Shown piece by piece: positions 38,748-47,680 of a DNA stretch of 64,000 nt (position 1 is its first letter; every line of letters starts with the position of its first letter). The notes beneath the pieces are model-generated. The model did no database searches and was not told where the DNA came from. It saw only the letters and a program-made list of their open reading frames with translations. Made by a program: the position numbers and the translations under genes. This DNA comes from Ferrovibrio xuzhouensis. GTDB taxonomy: Bacteria > Pseudomonadota > Alphaproteobacteria > Ferrovibrionales > Ferrovibrionaceae. The DNA is taken from positions 134,821 through 198,820 of the forward strand of contig NZ_JBHRYJ010000007.1 of assembly GCF_042648965.1 (NCBI RefSeq). Direction: 5' to 3'.

Positions 38748-39227
38748 ATGAGTACGGTGCCGGAATTCCGCCCCGCCGACCCCGGTTTCGAGGCGCGGGT
38801 GCGCGACAGCTTCGGCCGCCAGCCGGCGATGCGGCTGATCGGTGCCACGCTCGGTCTGGTCGCCCCGGGGCTGTGCGAGGTGGACCTGCCGCATAACCCG
38901 CAGATCACCCAACAGCATGGCCTGATCCATGGCGGCGTGGTCGGCATGATCGCCGACAGTGCCGGCGGCTATGCCGCCTACAGCCTGTTTCCCGCCGATT
39001 CCACGGTGATGACGGTGGAATACAAGCTGAACCTGATGGCGCCGGCCGATGGCGAGCGCCTGCTGGCGCGCAGCCGGGTCACCCGGCATGGCCGCACGCT
39101 GACCATCTGCAGTCTTGATGTCTTTGCATACAAAGCGGACCGGGAAATCCACTGCGCGACCGGCCTCGCTACCATGATCTGCCTGGTGGGCCGGCCCGAT
39201 GCACCCCGATCCGGCGCGCCGCGCTGA
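38748..39227 (+). CDS. PaaI-type hotdog thioesterase
   Basis: 159 residues. Hotdog fold with ITQQHGLIHGGVVGMIADSAGGYAA, the HGG..(A)D motif of PaaI/YbgC-like acyl-CoA thioesterases, then TVEYKLNLMAPADGERL. It would hydrolyse acyl- or arylacyl-CoA. Divergent from the LysR gene and 79 bp upstream of isovaleryl-CoA dehydrogenase, so it may clear stalled CoA esters in that pathway. Confidence 0.88.
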   Translation: MSTVPEFRPADPGFEARVRDSFGRQPAMRLIGATLGLVAPGLCEVDLPHNPQITQQHGLIHGGVVGMIADSAGGYAAYSLFPADSTVMTVEYKLNLMAPADGERLLARSRVTRHGRTLTICSLDVFAYKADREIHCATGLATMICLVGRPDAPRSGAPR

Positions 39228-39241
39228 AATGTCTTGCCGCT

Positions 39242-39260
39242 GCCGGGGTGCGACCCCGGC
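39242..39260 (+). terminator. Short GC hairpin between thioesterase and ivd
   Basis: GCCGGGGT and ACCCCGGC form an 8-bp perfect stem with a 3-nt loop, 15 nt after the thioesterase stop. No T-run, so possibly an attenuating or Rho-aided end. Confidence 0.35.
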
Positions 39261-39306
39261 CGGCTTCCGCTAGTATCCTGCCAACGATTCCGCAAAGGGT
39301 CTCGCC

Positions 39307-40479
39307 ATGATTTCCAACAGCTATCCGACGCTCGATTTCGGCCTCGGGGAAACTGCCGATATGCTGCGCCAGTCGGTGCGCGGCTTTGTCGATGCCGAGC
39401 TGGCGCCGCGCGCCGATGCCATCGACAAGAGCAACGAATTTCCGCGCGACCTGTGGACAAAATTCGGCGAGCTGGGCCTGCACGGCATCACGGTGGAAGA
39501 GGAATTCGGCGGCTCCGGCCTCGGCTATCTGGAACATTGCGTCGCGATGGAGGAAGTCAGTCGCGGCTCGGCTTCGGTCGGCCTGTCCTACGGCGCGCAT
39601 TCCAACCTCTGCGTCAACCAGATCCGCCGTAACGGCAATGCCGAGCAGAAGAAGCGCTATCTGCCCAGACTGGTCAGCGGCCAGCATCTCGGTGCGCTGG
39701 CGATGAGTGAGCCGAATGCCGGCTCCGACGTCGTGTCGATGAAGCTGCGCGCCGAGCGCAAGGGCGACCGCTACGTGCTCAACGGCAACAAGATGTGGAT
39801 CACCAACGGCCCGACCGCCGACGTGCTGGTGGTCTATGCCAAGACCGATCCGGCCGCCGGCGCACGCGGCATCACCGCCTTCCTGATCGAGAAGGGCTTC
39901 AAGGGCTTCTCGACGGCGCAGAAGCTCGACAAGCTCGGCATGCGCGGCTCGGATACCGGCGAGCTGGTGTTCGAGGATTGCGAGGTGCCGGAGGAGAATG
40001 TGCTCGGCCAGGTCGGCCGCGGCGTCAACGTGCTGATGAGCGGCCTGGATTACGAACGCGCCGTGCTGGCCGCCGGTCCGCTCGGCATCATGCAGGCGGC
40101 GATGGATGTGGTGCTGCCCTACGTGCACGAGCGCAAGCAGTTTGGCCAGCCGATCGGCAGCTTCCAGCTGATCCAGGGCAAGGTGGCCGACATGTACACC
40201 GAGATGAACGCCGCCCGCGCCTATGTCTACACGGTGGCCAAGGCTTGCGACCGCGGCCAGACCACCCGCAAGGACGCCGCCGGCGCCATCCTCTTCGCGG
40301 CCGAGAAGGCGACCAAGCTGGCGCTGGACGCGATCCAGATCCTCGGCGGCAACGGCTATATCAACGACTATCCGACCGGCCGCCTGCTGCGCGACGCCAA
40401 GCTCTACGAGATTGGCGCCGGCACGTCGGAAATCCGGCGCATGCTGATTGGTCGCGAGATTTTCGAGGAGACCAAGTGA
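39307..40479 (+). CDS. ivd: Isovaleryl-CoA dehydrogenase
   Basis: 390-residue FAD acyl-CoA dehydrogenase. The catalytic base Glu250 sits in LDYERAVLAAGPLG, the location specific to isovaleryl- (and long-chain) CoA dehydrogenases rather than the C-terminal one of other members. FAD and substrate blocks LGALAMSEPNAGSDV and MWITNGP, and IQILGGNGYINDYPTGRLLRD near the end. It converts isovaleryl-CoA to 3-methylcrotonyl-CoA, the step before the carboxylase encoded at 47.7-52.1 kb. Also called liuA. Confidence 0.93.
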   Translation: MISNSYPTLDFGLGETADMLRQSVRGFVDAELAPRADAIDKSNEFPRDLWTKFGELGLHGITVEEEFGGSGLGYLEHCVAMEEVSRGSASVGLSYGAHSNLCVNQIRRNGNAEQKKRYLPRLVSGQHLGALAMSEPNAGSDVVSMKLRAERKGDRYVLNGNKMWITNGPTADVLVVYAKTDPAAGARGITAFLIEKGFKGFSTAQKLDKLGMRGSDTGELVFEDCEVPEENVLGQVGRGVNVLMSGLDYERAVLAAGPLGIMQAAMDVVLPYVHERKQFGQPIGSFQLIQGKVADMYTEMNAARAYVYTVAKACDRGQTTRKDAAGAILFAAEKATKLALDAIQILGGNGYINDYPTGRLLRDAKLYEIGAGTSEIRRMLIGREIFEETK

Positions 40480-40492
40480 AAGAGGTCAGTCA

Positions 40493-41110
40493 GTGAGCGT
40501 ATCCCGTGTTGCTTTTCTTGCCGTATTCCTGATCGCGCTGGCGGTTCCGGCCGCCCGCGCCGACGATGTGTCGCGCTGGACCGAGATCGGCGCCGCCGAC
40601 CGCCGCATCGACTGGCCAGCCGCCGGGCTGGCGCCGGCACCGCAGATGGCGGAGAGCTTTGTTGCGCCGCTCGGCTACCGTCTCGAACGCTATCTGTGGA
40701 AGGCGCAGAAGCCCGCCGGCACCTTTGCCATCGCCGTGCTGCGCGACCTGACCGAGGACGATCATTATCTCAGCGGCCCGGTCGACCTGATGAAATTCGC
40801 CACCACCGTGCTGAAGGGCCTGGAGGCGCCGGTGCCGAAGGCGCTGGACGCCGCCGACCGCAAGGTGACCACGGCGGCCGGCGTCGCCATGACTCGCCGG
40901 TTCGAACTGGGGCCGCGGCAATGCATGGTGCTGGGGCTTTATGCGGCGCCGAACGGCAAGCCGGCCAAGATCGGCGAGCCGTTGACCGAAGGCAGCTTGC
41001 GCATGGACAGCGTCTACTGCGCCGCCGCTGGCCAGCCGCTGAGCGCCGAACAGGCTGCCGCGGCGGCCGCCAGCCTGAAGATGACCATGCCGAAAATGGC
41101 TGCCAAGTAA
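40493..41110 (+). CDS. Exported protein of unknown function
   Basis: 205 residues with a signal peptide (VAFLAVFLIALAVPAARA) and a mature domain of about 180 residues (AESFVAPLGYRLERYLWK, CMVLGLYAAPNGKPAKI). Family not recognised. GTG 40493 chosen: AGAGG lies 7 nt upstream and the signal peptide begins just after it; the upstream frame overlaps ivd. Between ivd and a RidA gene, probably in the same transcript. Confidence 0.72.
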   Translation: MSVSRVAFLAVFLIALAVPAARADDVSRWTEIGAADRRIDWPAAGLAPAPQMAESFVAPLGYRLERYLWKAQKPAGTFAIAVLRDLTEDDHYLSGPVDLMKFATTVLKGLEAPVPKALDAADRKVTTAAGVAMTRRFELGPRQCMVLGLYAAPNGKPAKIGEPLTEGSLRMDSVYCAAAGQPLSAEQAAAAAASLKMTMPKMAAK

Positions 41111-41128
41111 CCGCAACAGGAGAGTCGC

Positions 41129-41515
41129 GTGACCGAACGCCGTTTCATTTCATCCGGCTCGCGTTTCGAGAGCGTGATGGGCTATTCGCGGGCCGTGGTC
41201 GACGGCGACTGGGTGCATGTCTCGGGCACCACCGGTTACGACTACGGCACCATGACCATTGCCGATGACGTGGCAGCGCAGACCGAACAGGTCTTCCGCA
41301 ACATCGCCGCGGCCCTGCAGCAGGCCGATGCCAGCCTCGATGATGTGGTGCGGGTAACCTATTACCTGACCGATGCGTCCTATTTCGAGGTGATCGCGCC
41401 GATCTGCGGCCGGTATTTTGCCAAAGCCCGGCCGGCGGCCACGGCGCTGATCTGCAAGCTGATCGACCCGGCCATGAAGATCGAGATCGAGGTTACCGCC
41501 CGCAAGCAGGGCTGA
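41129..41515 (+). CDS. RidA family protein
   Basis: 128 residues, YjgF/RidA fold: VSGTTGYDYGTM, QVFRNIAAALQQADASLDDV, VTYYLTD and RPAATALICKLIDPAMKIEIE with the substrate Arg101. RidA enzymes hydrolyse reactive enamine/imine intermediates; this variant belongs to a branch often placed in catabolic operons. GTG start with GGAGAG upstream. Followed 23 nt later by an acyl-CoA dehydrogenase. Confidence 0.88.
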   Translation: MTERRFISSGSRFESVMGYSRAVVDGDWVHVSGTTGYDYGTMTIADDVAAQTEQVFRNIAAALQQADASLDDVVRVTYYLTDASYFEVIAPICGRYFAKARPAATALICKLIDPAMKIEIEVTARKQG

Positions 41516-41538
41516 ACGTCCACAGGGGAGCAAACGCC

Positions 41539-42672
41539 ATGCTGACGCAAGAGCAGCAGATGATCCGCGACATGGCGCGGGATTTTGCCGCCGAGCGCCT
41601 GGCGCCCGGGGCGGCAGAACGCGACCGCAGCGGCGAGCCGCCGCGCGCCCTGCTGGCGGAGATGGGCCGGCTCGGCCTGATGGGCATGGGCGTGCCCGAG
41701 GAATGGGATGGCGCCGGTGCCGATTTCATCGCCTATGTGCTGGCGCTGGAGGAGATCGCCGCTGCCGATGGCGCCGTCAGCACGATCATGTCCGTGAATA
41801 ACTCCCCTGTATGCGCGGCCCTGCTGCGCTACGGCACGGCGGACCAGAAGGCGCGCTACCTGAAGCCGTTGGCGCGCGGCGAGTGGATCGGCGCCTTCTG
41901 CCTGACCGAGCCGCAGGCGGGCTCCGATGCCTCGGCCCTGCAGACCCGGGCGCGCCGGGTCGGTGACACATGGGTGATCAACGGGGTGAAGCAGTTCATC
42001 ACCTCGGGCTCGATCGCCAAAGTGGCGCTGATCTTCGCGGTCAGCGACCCCGGCGCCGGCAAGCGCGGCATTTCCTGCTTCGTGGTGCCGACCGACAGCC
42101 CCGGATTTCGGGTCGCCAGCATCGAGACAAAGCTCGGCCAGAAATGCTCGGATACCTGCCAGATCGTCCTGGAAGGCCTGACGGTCGGCGACGATGCCCT
42201 GCTGGGCGAGGAGGGCGAGGGCTACCGGATCGCACTGGCCAATCTCGAATCCGGCCGCATCGGCATCGGCGCCCAGGCGGTCGGCATGGCACGGGCAGCC
42301 TTCGCGGCGGCACTGGCCTATGCCGGCGAGCGCCAGGCCTTCGGCACCGCCATCATCAATCACCAGGCGGTGGCCTTCCGGCTGGCCGACATGGCGACGC
42401 GGATCGAGGCGGGCCGGCAGCTGGTGCATAATGCCGCCCGGCTGAAGGATGCCGGGCAGCCCTGCCTGAAAGAGGCCAGCATGGCCAAATTGTTTGCCTC
42501 CGAAATGGCGGAACGCGTATGCTCGGACGCCATCCAGATTCACGGCGGTTACGGCTATCTCGCCGATTTCCCGGTCGAGCGCATCTATCGCGATGTCCGG
42601 GTCTGCCAGATCTACGAGGGCACCAGCGACGTGCAGCGGCTGGTCATCAGTCGTTCCCTGACCGGAGCGTGA
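41539..42672 (+). CDS. Acyl-CoA dehydrogenase (short-chain type)
   Basis: 377 residues. FAD-binding IGAFCLTEPQAGSDA and QFITSGS, catalytic base Glu360 in QIYEGTSDVQRLVISR, the C-terminal position of short/medium-chain and 2-methyl-branched acyl-CoA dehydrogenases. Unlike the ivd product at 39.3 kb, so it probably serves butyryl- or 2-methylbutyryl-CoA. Same direction and close spacing to the RidA gene. Confidence 0.92.
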   Translation: MLTQEQQMIRDMARDFAAERLAPGAAERDRSGEPPRALLAEMGRLGLMGMGVPEEWDGAGADFIAYVLALEEIAAADGAVSTIMSVNNSPVCAALLRYGTADQKARYLKPLARGEWIGAFCLTEPQAGSDASALQTRARRVGDTWVINGVKQFITSGSIAKVALIFAVSDPGAGKRGISCFVVPTDSPGFRVASIETKLGQKCSDTCQIVLEGLTVGDDALLGEEGEGYRIALANLESGRIGIGAQAVGMARAAFAAALAYAGERQAFGTAIINHQAVAFRLADMATRIEAGRQLVHNAARLKDAGQPCLKEASMAKLFASEMAERVCSDAIQIHGGYGYLADFPVERIYRDVRVCQIYEGTSDVQRLVISRSLTGA

Positions 42673-42701
42673 TCATCGGGCAATAGCAGAGGAAACCCAG
42701 G

Positions 42702-44483
42702 TTGAGCCAAGCCAACGAGATATTGTTCATTGCGTCTCTGTTGGTGCTGGTCAGCATTTTTGCCGGCTCGGCCTCCAGCCGCTTCGGCGTGCCGTTCCTG
42801 CTGGTCTTCCTTGGTCTTGGCATCTTCGCCGGTGAAAACGGCCCGGGCGGTATCGTCTTCCGCGATTATGAACTGACCTATGCCGTCGGTTCGGCGGCGC
42901 TCGGCATCATCCTGTTCGATGGCGGCCTGCGCACCCATTTCGCCACCGTGAAGCTGGTGGTGGGACCGGCGCTGGCGCTGGCGACCGTCGGCGTGCTGGT
43001 CACCGCCGGCATCGTCGGCGCGGCGGCACATTTCGCGCTGGGCCTCGGCCTGCTCGAATCCTTCCTGGTTGGCGCCATCGTCGGCTCGACCGATGCGGCG
43101 GCGGTGTTCTTCCTGCTCAACGTCAAGGGCATGGCGCTGCAGAAGCGGGTCAGCGGCACGCTGGAAGTCGAATCCGGCATCAACGACCCGACGGCGATCT
43201 TTCTGACCATGATCTGCGTCGAACTGCTGCGGCTCGGCCATCCGCCGGAGACCCTGCATCTGGCCGGCCTGTTCCTCGCCCAGATGCTGGGCGGCCTGCT
43301 GGTCGGCCTCGCCGGCGGCTTCGTGCTGGTCGGCCTGTTCAACCGGGTGCCGGTGGCCGGCGGCCTCTATCCGATCGTCGCCATGGCAGCCGCGCTGCTG
43401 GTGTTTTCCGGCGCGCATTTTGTCCAGGCCTCGGGCTTCGTCGCCGTTTATGTCGCCGGCCTCGTCGTCGGCAACCGGCGCCATCGCGGCGCCCAGGTGA
43501 TCCTGCGCTTTTTCGACGGCCTGAGCTGGCTCGGCCAGATCGTCATGTTCCTGCTGCTCGGCCTGCTGATGACGCCGAAGGACATGCAGCCCTATTTGGT
43601 CGGCAGCGGCGTGGCCGCGGCGGTGCTGATCCTGCTGGCCCGCCCGGCGGCGGTTGCCCTCTGCCTGCTGCCGTTCCGCTACACTTGGCGCGAGATCGGC
43701 TTCATCTCGTGGATCGGCCTGCGCGGCGCGGTGCCGATCTTCCTCGCCACCATCCCGGTGCTGGCCAATGTGCCGCATTCGGAAGTCTATGTGACAGCGG
43801 CTTTCATCTGCGTGGTGGCCTCGCTGACCCTGCAGGGCTGGACCATCGGCCCGGCGGCCCGGCTGTTCGGTCTCGAGCTGCCGCCGCCGCCGGAAGCCGC
43901 CACCCGCACCGACATCGATCTCGGCTCGGCGCTTGACCGCGACATCGCCAGCTACCGCGTCGAGGCCAATGCACCAGCGCTCGGTTACCGCTTCGCGGAA
44001 CTGCCGCTGCCGCGACGCTGCCGCATCATCTCTGTGCTGCGTGACGGCACGGTGATGGACCGCCAGAAGCTGGAGGGGCTGGAGCCCGGCGACTACCTGC
44101 TGGTGCTGGCGCCGCCGGAACAGTTCTTCTCGCTCGACCGCATGTTCACCGCGCGCCGCCAGACCCGGGCACAGCGCCGCCGCCGCGAGCGCGGCGAAGA
44201 GGTGTTCGGTGAATTCGTGCTGGCCGGCGATACCCTGCTCGGTGAGGTCGGCGTCCTCTACGGCTTTCCGGTCGACGACAAGGACCGCAACGATCCGGTC
44301 GGCGCCTATGTGCGCCGTCGCCTGCGGCACCGGCCGGTGGTCGGCGACCGCCTGCGGGTCGGACCAATCGAGCTGGTGGTGCGCGAAATCCGCAACGACC
44401 GCGTCACCTCGGTCGGCATTGAGCTGGAACCGGAAGACCATCCGATCCTGCGGGGCTTCCGCCGGGCCTTCGGCTTCGATTAG
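42702..44483 (+). CDS. Potassium/proton antiporter (CPA1, NhaP2-like)
   Basis: 593 residues. About 12 membrane segments (LLVFLGLGIFAGENGPGG, LGIILFDGGLRTH, GAIVGSTDAAAVFFLL with the ion-binding Asp, VESGINDPTAIFLT), then a TrkA-C domain (about 410-490) and a further C-terminal domain, as in K+/H+ antiporter NhaP2/CvrA. Cytoplasmic membrane. TTG start at 42702 with AGAGGA 8 nt upstream. No link to the acyl-CoA genes beside it is evident. Confidence 0.9.
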   Translation: MSQANEILFIASLLVLVSIFAGSASSRFGVPFLLVFLGLGIFAGENGPGGIVFRDYELTYAVGSAALGIILFDGGLRTHFATVKLVVGPALALATVGVLVTAGIVGAAAHFALGLGLLESFLVGAIVGSTDAAAVFFLLNVKGMALQKRVSGTLEVESGINDPTAIFLTMICVELLRLGHPPETLHLAGLFLAQMLGGLLVGLAGGFVLVGLFNRVPVAGGLYPIVAMAAALLVFSGAHFVQASGFVAVYVAGLVVGNRRHRGAQVILRFFDGLSWLGQIVMFLLLGLLMTPKDMQPYLVGSGVAAAVLILLARPAAVALCLLPFRYTWREIGFISWIGLRGAVPIFLATIPVLANVPHSEVYVTAAFICVVASLTLQGWTIGPAARLFGLELPPPPEAATRTDIDLGSALDRDIASYRVEANAPALGYRFAELPLPRRCRIISVLRDGTVMDRQKLEGLEPGDYLLVLAPPEQFFSLDRMFTARRQTRAQRRRRERGEEVFGEFVLAGDTLLGEVGVLYGFPVDDKDRNDPVGAYVRRRLRHRPVVGDRLRVGPIELVVREIRNDRVTSVGIELEPEDHPILRGFRRAFGFD

Positions 44484-44528
44484 GATCGGCCGGACAGACA
44501 AAATAAAAGACGCCAGGAGGAAACGGTC

Positions 44529-45134
44529 ATGGCTGCGCCGCTGGAATTCTATTTCGATTTCGCCTCGCCCTACGGCTATATCGGCGCCCAGCGGATCGAC
44601 GCGATTGCCGCCCGCCATGGCCGCAGGGTCGACTGGCGGCCGATGCTGCTCGGCGCCGTGTTCAAGGTCGCCGGCACCCAGCCGCTGACCGAATATCCGC
44701 TGAAGGGCCAGTATTCGGTCCATGACTTCAACCGGTCGGCGCGCGAGCATGGCATCGCCTTCAACATGCCGGAGAAATTCCCGATCCCGACCCAGGCGGC
44801 CTGCCGCGGCACCTACTGGCTGAAGCAGACCCTGCCGGAGAAAGCCGTGCCCTTCATCAAGGCGGCCTATGCGGCCTATTTCGTTGACGGCCGGGATATC
44901 TCGTCACCTGAGGTGGTCGCCGACATCGCCGAAGGCCTCGGTATCGACCGCAGGGCCTTCATGGCCGGCATCGAAAGCCCCGAGATCAAGGCGAAGCTGC
45001 GCGAGGTGACCGAGGATGCGATCCAGCAGCGCGGCGTCTTCGGCTCGCCGTTCACCTTCGCCGATGGCGAACCCTTCTGGGGCGCCGACCGCCTCGACAT
45101 GCTCGACCGCTGGCTGGAGAAGGGCGGCTGGTAA
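44529..45134 (+). CDS. 2-hydroxychromene-2-carboxylate isomerase-like (DsbA fold), copy 1
   Basis: 201 residues. DsbA-like thioredoxin fold of the GST-kappa/HCCA isomerase family: FYFDFASPYGYIGAQRI with the SPY motif, later GVFGSPFTFADGEPFWGADRLDML. In known cases it isomerises a naphthalene-pathway intermediate with glutathione. The real substrate here is unknown; a tandem relative follows 40 nt later. Confidence 0.88.
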   Translation: MAAPLEFYFDFASPYGYIGAQRIDAIAARHGRRVDWRPMLLGAVFKVAGTQPLTEYPLKGQYSVHDFNRSAREHGIAFNMPEKFPIPTQAACRGTYWLKQTLPEKAVPFIKAAYAAYFVDGRDISSPEVVADIAEGLGIDRRAFMAGIESPEIKAKLREVTEDAIQQRGVFGSPFTFADGEPFWGADRLDMLDRWLEKGGW

Positions 45135-45174
45135 GCGGCCGTCTTCGATAAAAAGAAAAGCAAGGAGCCTCGCC

Positions 45175-45774
45175 GTGCCCGCACCGATCGTCTTCTACTG
45201 GGATTTTACCTCACCCTATGCCTATATCGGCGCCAACGGCATCGAGGCCGTGGCGCAGAAACACGGTCGCGGTGTCGACTGGCGCGCGCTGTCGCTCGGT
45301 CATCTGTGGAAGGCGATGCCGGACCGCGTCCCGTTCCCCAAGTCGAAGATGGAGTATATGGCGCATGACTGGGAAAGGTCGGCGCAGTTGCACGACCTGC
45401 CCATCGTGAAATACCCCGACCCGTTCCCGACCGACGCCAAGCTGCCGCGCCTGCTGTTCTGGCGCCTCAAGGCGCAGGACCAGGGAAAAGCGATTGCCTT
45501 TGCCAGGGCGGTTTTCGGCCAGTACTGGGGCGCGGGGAAAGACATCGCCAAGCCGGAACAGCTTGCCGGCATCCTGAAGACGCAGGGCATCCCCGAAGCG
45601 GAACTGGCTGCAGCGGCCGAAGATGCGGCGGCGCGGCAGGCGGTGATCGACACCACTGCCGAGGCGGGGAAGCTGAATGCCTTCGGCACGCCGACTTTCG
45701 TGGTCGACGGCGAGATGTTCTGGGGTTCCGACCGCCTCGACCATATCGACCGCTGGCTGGCGCGGCACAAGTGA
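45175..45774 (+). CDS. 2-hydroxychromene-2-carboxylate isomerase-like (DsbA fold), copy 2
   Basis: 199 residues, related to copy 1 (FYWDFTSPYAYIGANGI, AFGTPTFVVDGEMFWGSDRLDHI) but divergent enough to suggest a separate substrate. GTG 45175 with AAGGAG 7 nt upstream is preferred; a longer frame overlaps copy 1. Tandem arrangement may reflect a heteromeric or two-step function. Confidence 0.88.
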   Translation: MPAPIVFYWDFTSPYAYIGANGIEAVAQKHGRGVDWRALSLGHLWKAMPDRVPFPKSKMEYMAHDWERSAQLHDLPIVKYPDPFPTDAKLPRLLFWRLKAQDQGKAIAFARAVFGQYWGAGKDIAKPEQLAGILKTQGIPEAELAAAAEDAAARQAVIDTTAEAGKLNAFGTPTFVVDGEMFWGSDRLDHIDRWLARHK

Positions 45775-45798
45775 ACGCACAGCCATGAGCATGCCGTC

Positions 45799-46749
45799 AT
45801 GAGCAGTCCCGCTGCCGGCGCGCCGCTGGCCACCGCCGGGCTCGTCGCCACCGCGCTGATCTGGGGCGCGATGATCCCGATGACCTTCATGCTGGCGACG
45901 GTGTATTTCGATCCGTTCTTCGTCTCGGCGATCCGTTACCTGATCCCGGCGCCTTTGCTGGTGCTGATGGCCTTCATGGTCGACCGTGCCTCGCCGTTTC
46001 GCGGGCCGGTGCCGGTGCTGGCGGTATTCCGGCTCGGCGGCGGCATGGCCTGCTTCTCCATCTTCTACACGGTGGGCATCATGCTGTCCGACCCGGTGCG
46101 GGCAGCGATTGCCATGAGCTGCGGCCCGCTGGTGGCGGCCTTGCTGACCCGGGCCCTGCTGCGGGTGCCGCTGGCTCGCGGCTTCTGGCCGGCGGCGGCC
46201 TGTGCCGTGGTCGGCGCCGCTCTGGTGGCGGTCGATGCCGTGCGGCCGCGCGCCGGTTCCGCCGGCGATCATGGCTACTGGGGCGAGGCGCTGCTGGTGC
46301 TGGCGATGACGAGCTGGAGCTGGTATTCGATCCGCGTGCAGTCCTGGCTGGTGCCGCTGGGCTGGAGCCAGATGCGCATTACCTGTCTGACCTCGATGGC
46401 CGGCGGCGTGCTGATCTGCACGCTGTTTGCTGCGCTGGCTGTTTTCGATCCGTCACGCCTGCCGGCGACCATCCCGCCGGCACCGGCTTTCGGCATGCTG
46501 GCCTGGGTGGCGCTGGGCGGGGCAGGGGTCGCCATCCTGTTCTGGAATTTCGGCGTCAGCCATGTCGGCGTGCCGGTCGCCACGCTGTATACCAGCCTGG
46601 CGCCGGTCTTCTCGGTGCTGGTGGCCGCCCTGTTCTTCGGTAGCCATGTCACGCTGCAGCAGGTCGCCGGCGGGATGCTGATCCTCGCCGGCGTGGTGCG
46701 CATGCAGTGGCTGCAGATGCAGGCTGTCCGTCTTCAGAAGATGGTATAG
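45799..46749 (+). CDS. EamA-family (DMT) transporter
   Basis: 316 residues with ten membrane segments in two EamA repeats (about 12-145 and 160-305: LVATALIWGAMIPMTFMLAT, ISP-like SPVFSVLVAALFFGSHVTLQQ). Exporter of a metabolite or amino acid, substrate unknown. Overlaps tail-to-tail by 16 bp with the SDR gene on the other strand. Confidence 0.88.
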   Translation: MSSPAAGAPLATAGLVATALIWGAMIPMTFMLATVYFDPFFVSAIRYLIPAPLLVLMAFMVDRASPFRGPVPVLAVFRLGGGMACFSIFYTVGIMLSDPVRAAIAMSCGPLVAALLTRALLRVPLARGFWPAAACAVVGAALVAVDAVRPRAGSAGDHGYWGEALLVLAMTSWSWYSIRVQSWLVPLGWSQMRITCLTSMAGGVLICTLFAALAVFDPSRLPATIPPAPAFGMLAWVALGGAGVAILFWNFGVSHVGVPVATLYTSLAPVFSVLVAALFFGSHVTLQQVAGGMLILAGVVRMQWLQMQAVRLQKMV

Positions 46750-47519
46750 GCGCCGTCGATCAGGAAGCTGTCGCCGGTGTGGTAGCTGCTGGCGTCGCTC
46801 ATGATATAGACGGCGATGCCGGCGAAGTCGGCCGGCTGGCCCCAGCGCCGCTGCGGAATGCGCGGCAGCACATTGCCGCTGAACTTCGGGTCGGCGACAC
46901 CGGCCGCCGTCATCTCGGTCTCGATCCAGCCGGGCAGGATCGAATTCGCGGTGATGCCGTAGCGCGCCATCTCGACCGCCAGCGCGCGGATCACCGAAAC
47001 CATGGCGCCCTTGCTGGCCGCATACGATTCCGCCCGCGCCGCGCCATGCACCGAGGCGGTGCTGGCCATGCCGACCAGACGGCCGCCAGCCGTATCGCCG
47101 TCCTTGGCGCGTTCGACCATATGGCGGGCGGCGGCGCGCAAGGTGAAGAAGGCGCCGTCGAGATTGACCGACAGCACCCGGCGCCATTCCGCCGTGCTGA
47201 GTTCATGGAAGGGTGCCCGTTTCTGGCTGACGCCGGCATTGGCGAAACAGCCGTCGATGCGGCCCATGGTTTTCAGTGCCGTGGCGAAGGCGTTTTCGAC
47301 CTGGGCCTCGTCGGCGACATCGACCTTCTGCACCAGCACGCGGGTGCCGTGGGGTTTCAGCTTCGCCTCGGCGGCGGCATTCTTGTCGGGGTTGCCGCCC
47401 CAGATCACGACGTCGCAGCCGGCCGCCGCCAGCCCCTCCGCCATGCCGAGCCCGATGCCGCCGTTGCCGCCGGTGACCAGTGCAACCTTGCCCTTCAGAT
47501 CGAAGCTGCCGAAAGCCAT
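46734..47519 (-). CDS. Short-chain dehydrogenase/reductase (SDR)
   Basis: 261 residues. TGGNGGIGLGMAEGL cofactor loop, NAG in CFANAGVS, Ser in STASVHG, YAASKGAMV catalytic Tyr/Lys. Trp in VVIWGGN after beta2 is unusual and leaves NAD/NADP preference open. Divergent from the methylcrotonyl-CoA carboxylase genes; the shared 161-bp region holds the TAGTTTT/AAAACTA repeat. ATG 47519 has GGAGGAAAC upstream. Possibly a 3-hydroxyacyl-CoA dehydrogenase of the same catabolic theme. Confidence 0.88.
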   Translation of the reverse strand: MAFGSFDLKGKVALVTGGNGGIGLGMAEGLAAAGCDVVIWGGNPDKNAAAEAKLKPHGTRVLVQKVDVADEAQVENAFATALKTMGRIDGCFANAGVSQKRAPFHELSTAEWRRVLSVNLDGAFFTLRAAARHMVERAKDGDTAGGRLVGMASTASVHGAARAESYAASKGAMVSVIRALAVEMARYGITANSILPGWIETEMTAAGVADPKFSGNVLPRIPQRRWGQPADFAGIAVYIMSDASSYHTGDSFLIDGAYTIF

Positions 47520-47529
47520 GTTTCCTCCA

Positions 47530-47567
47530 TAGTTTTTGTCGATGTGGCCGATAGATAGAGAAAACTA
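47530..47567 (+). promoter_or_regulatory. Inverted repeat between SDR and carboxylase genes
   Basis: TAGTTTT (47530-47536) and AAAACTA (47561-47567) form a perfect 7-bp inverted repeat 24 nt apart. The right arm belongs to ATAGAGAAAACTA, which differs by one base insertion from ATAGAGAAAAACTA in the lysR/thioesterase region (38649-38662). Confidence 0.5.
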
Positions 47568-47680
47568 GCAGGTCGCCGCGGGTGGTGCATCCTTTTGCCG
47601 GCGCACCCCTTGCGATACCCCCGGGGCACTGGCATCTTCGCCCTATCCTAGCCCGAGAACGAGAAGCAGAACGCCCGGCC

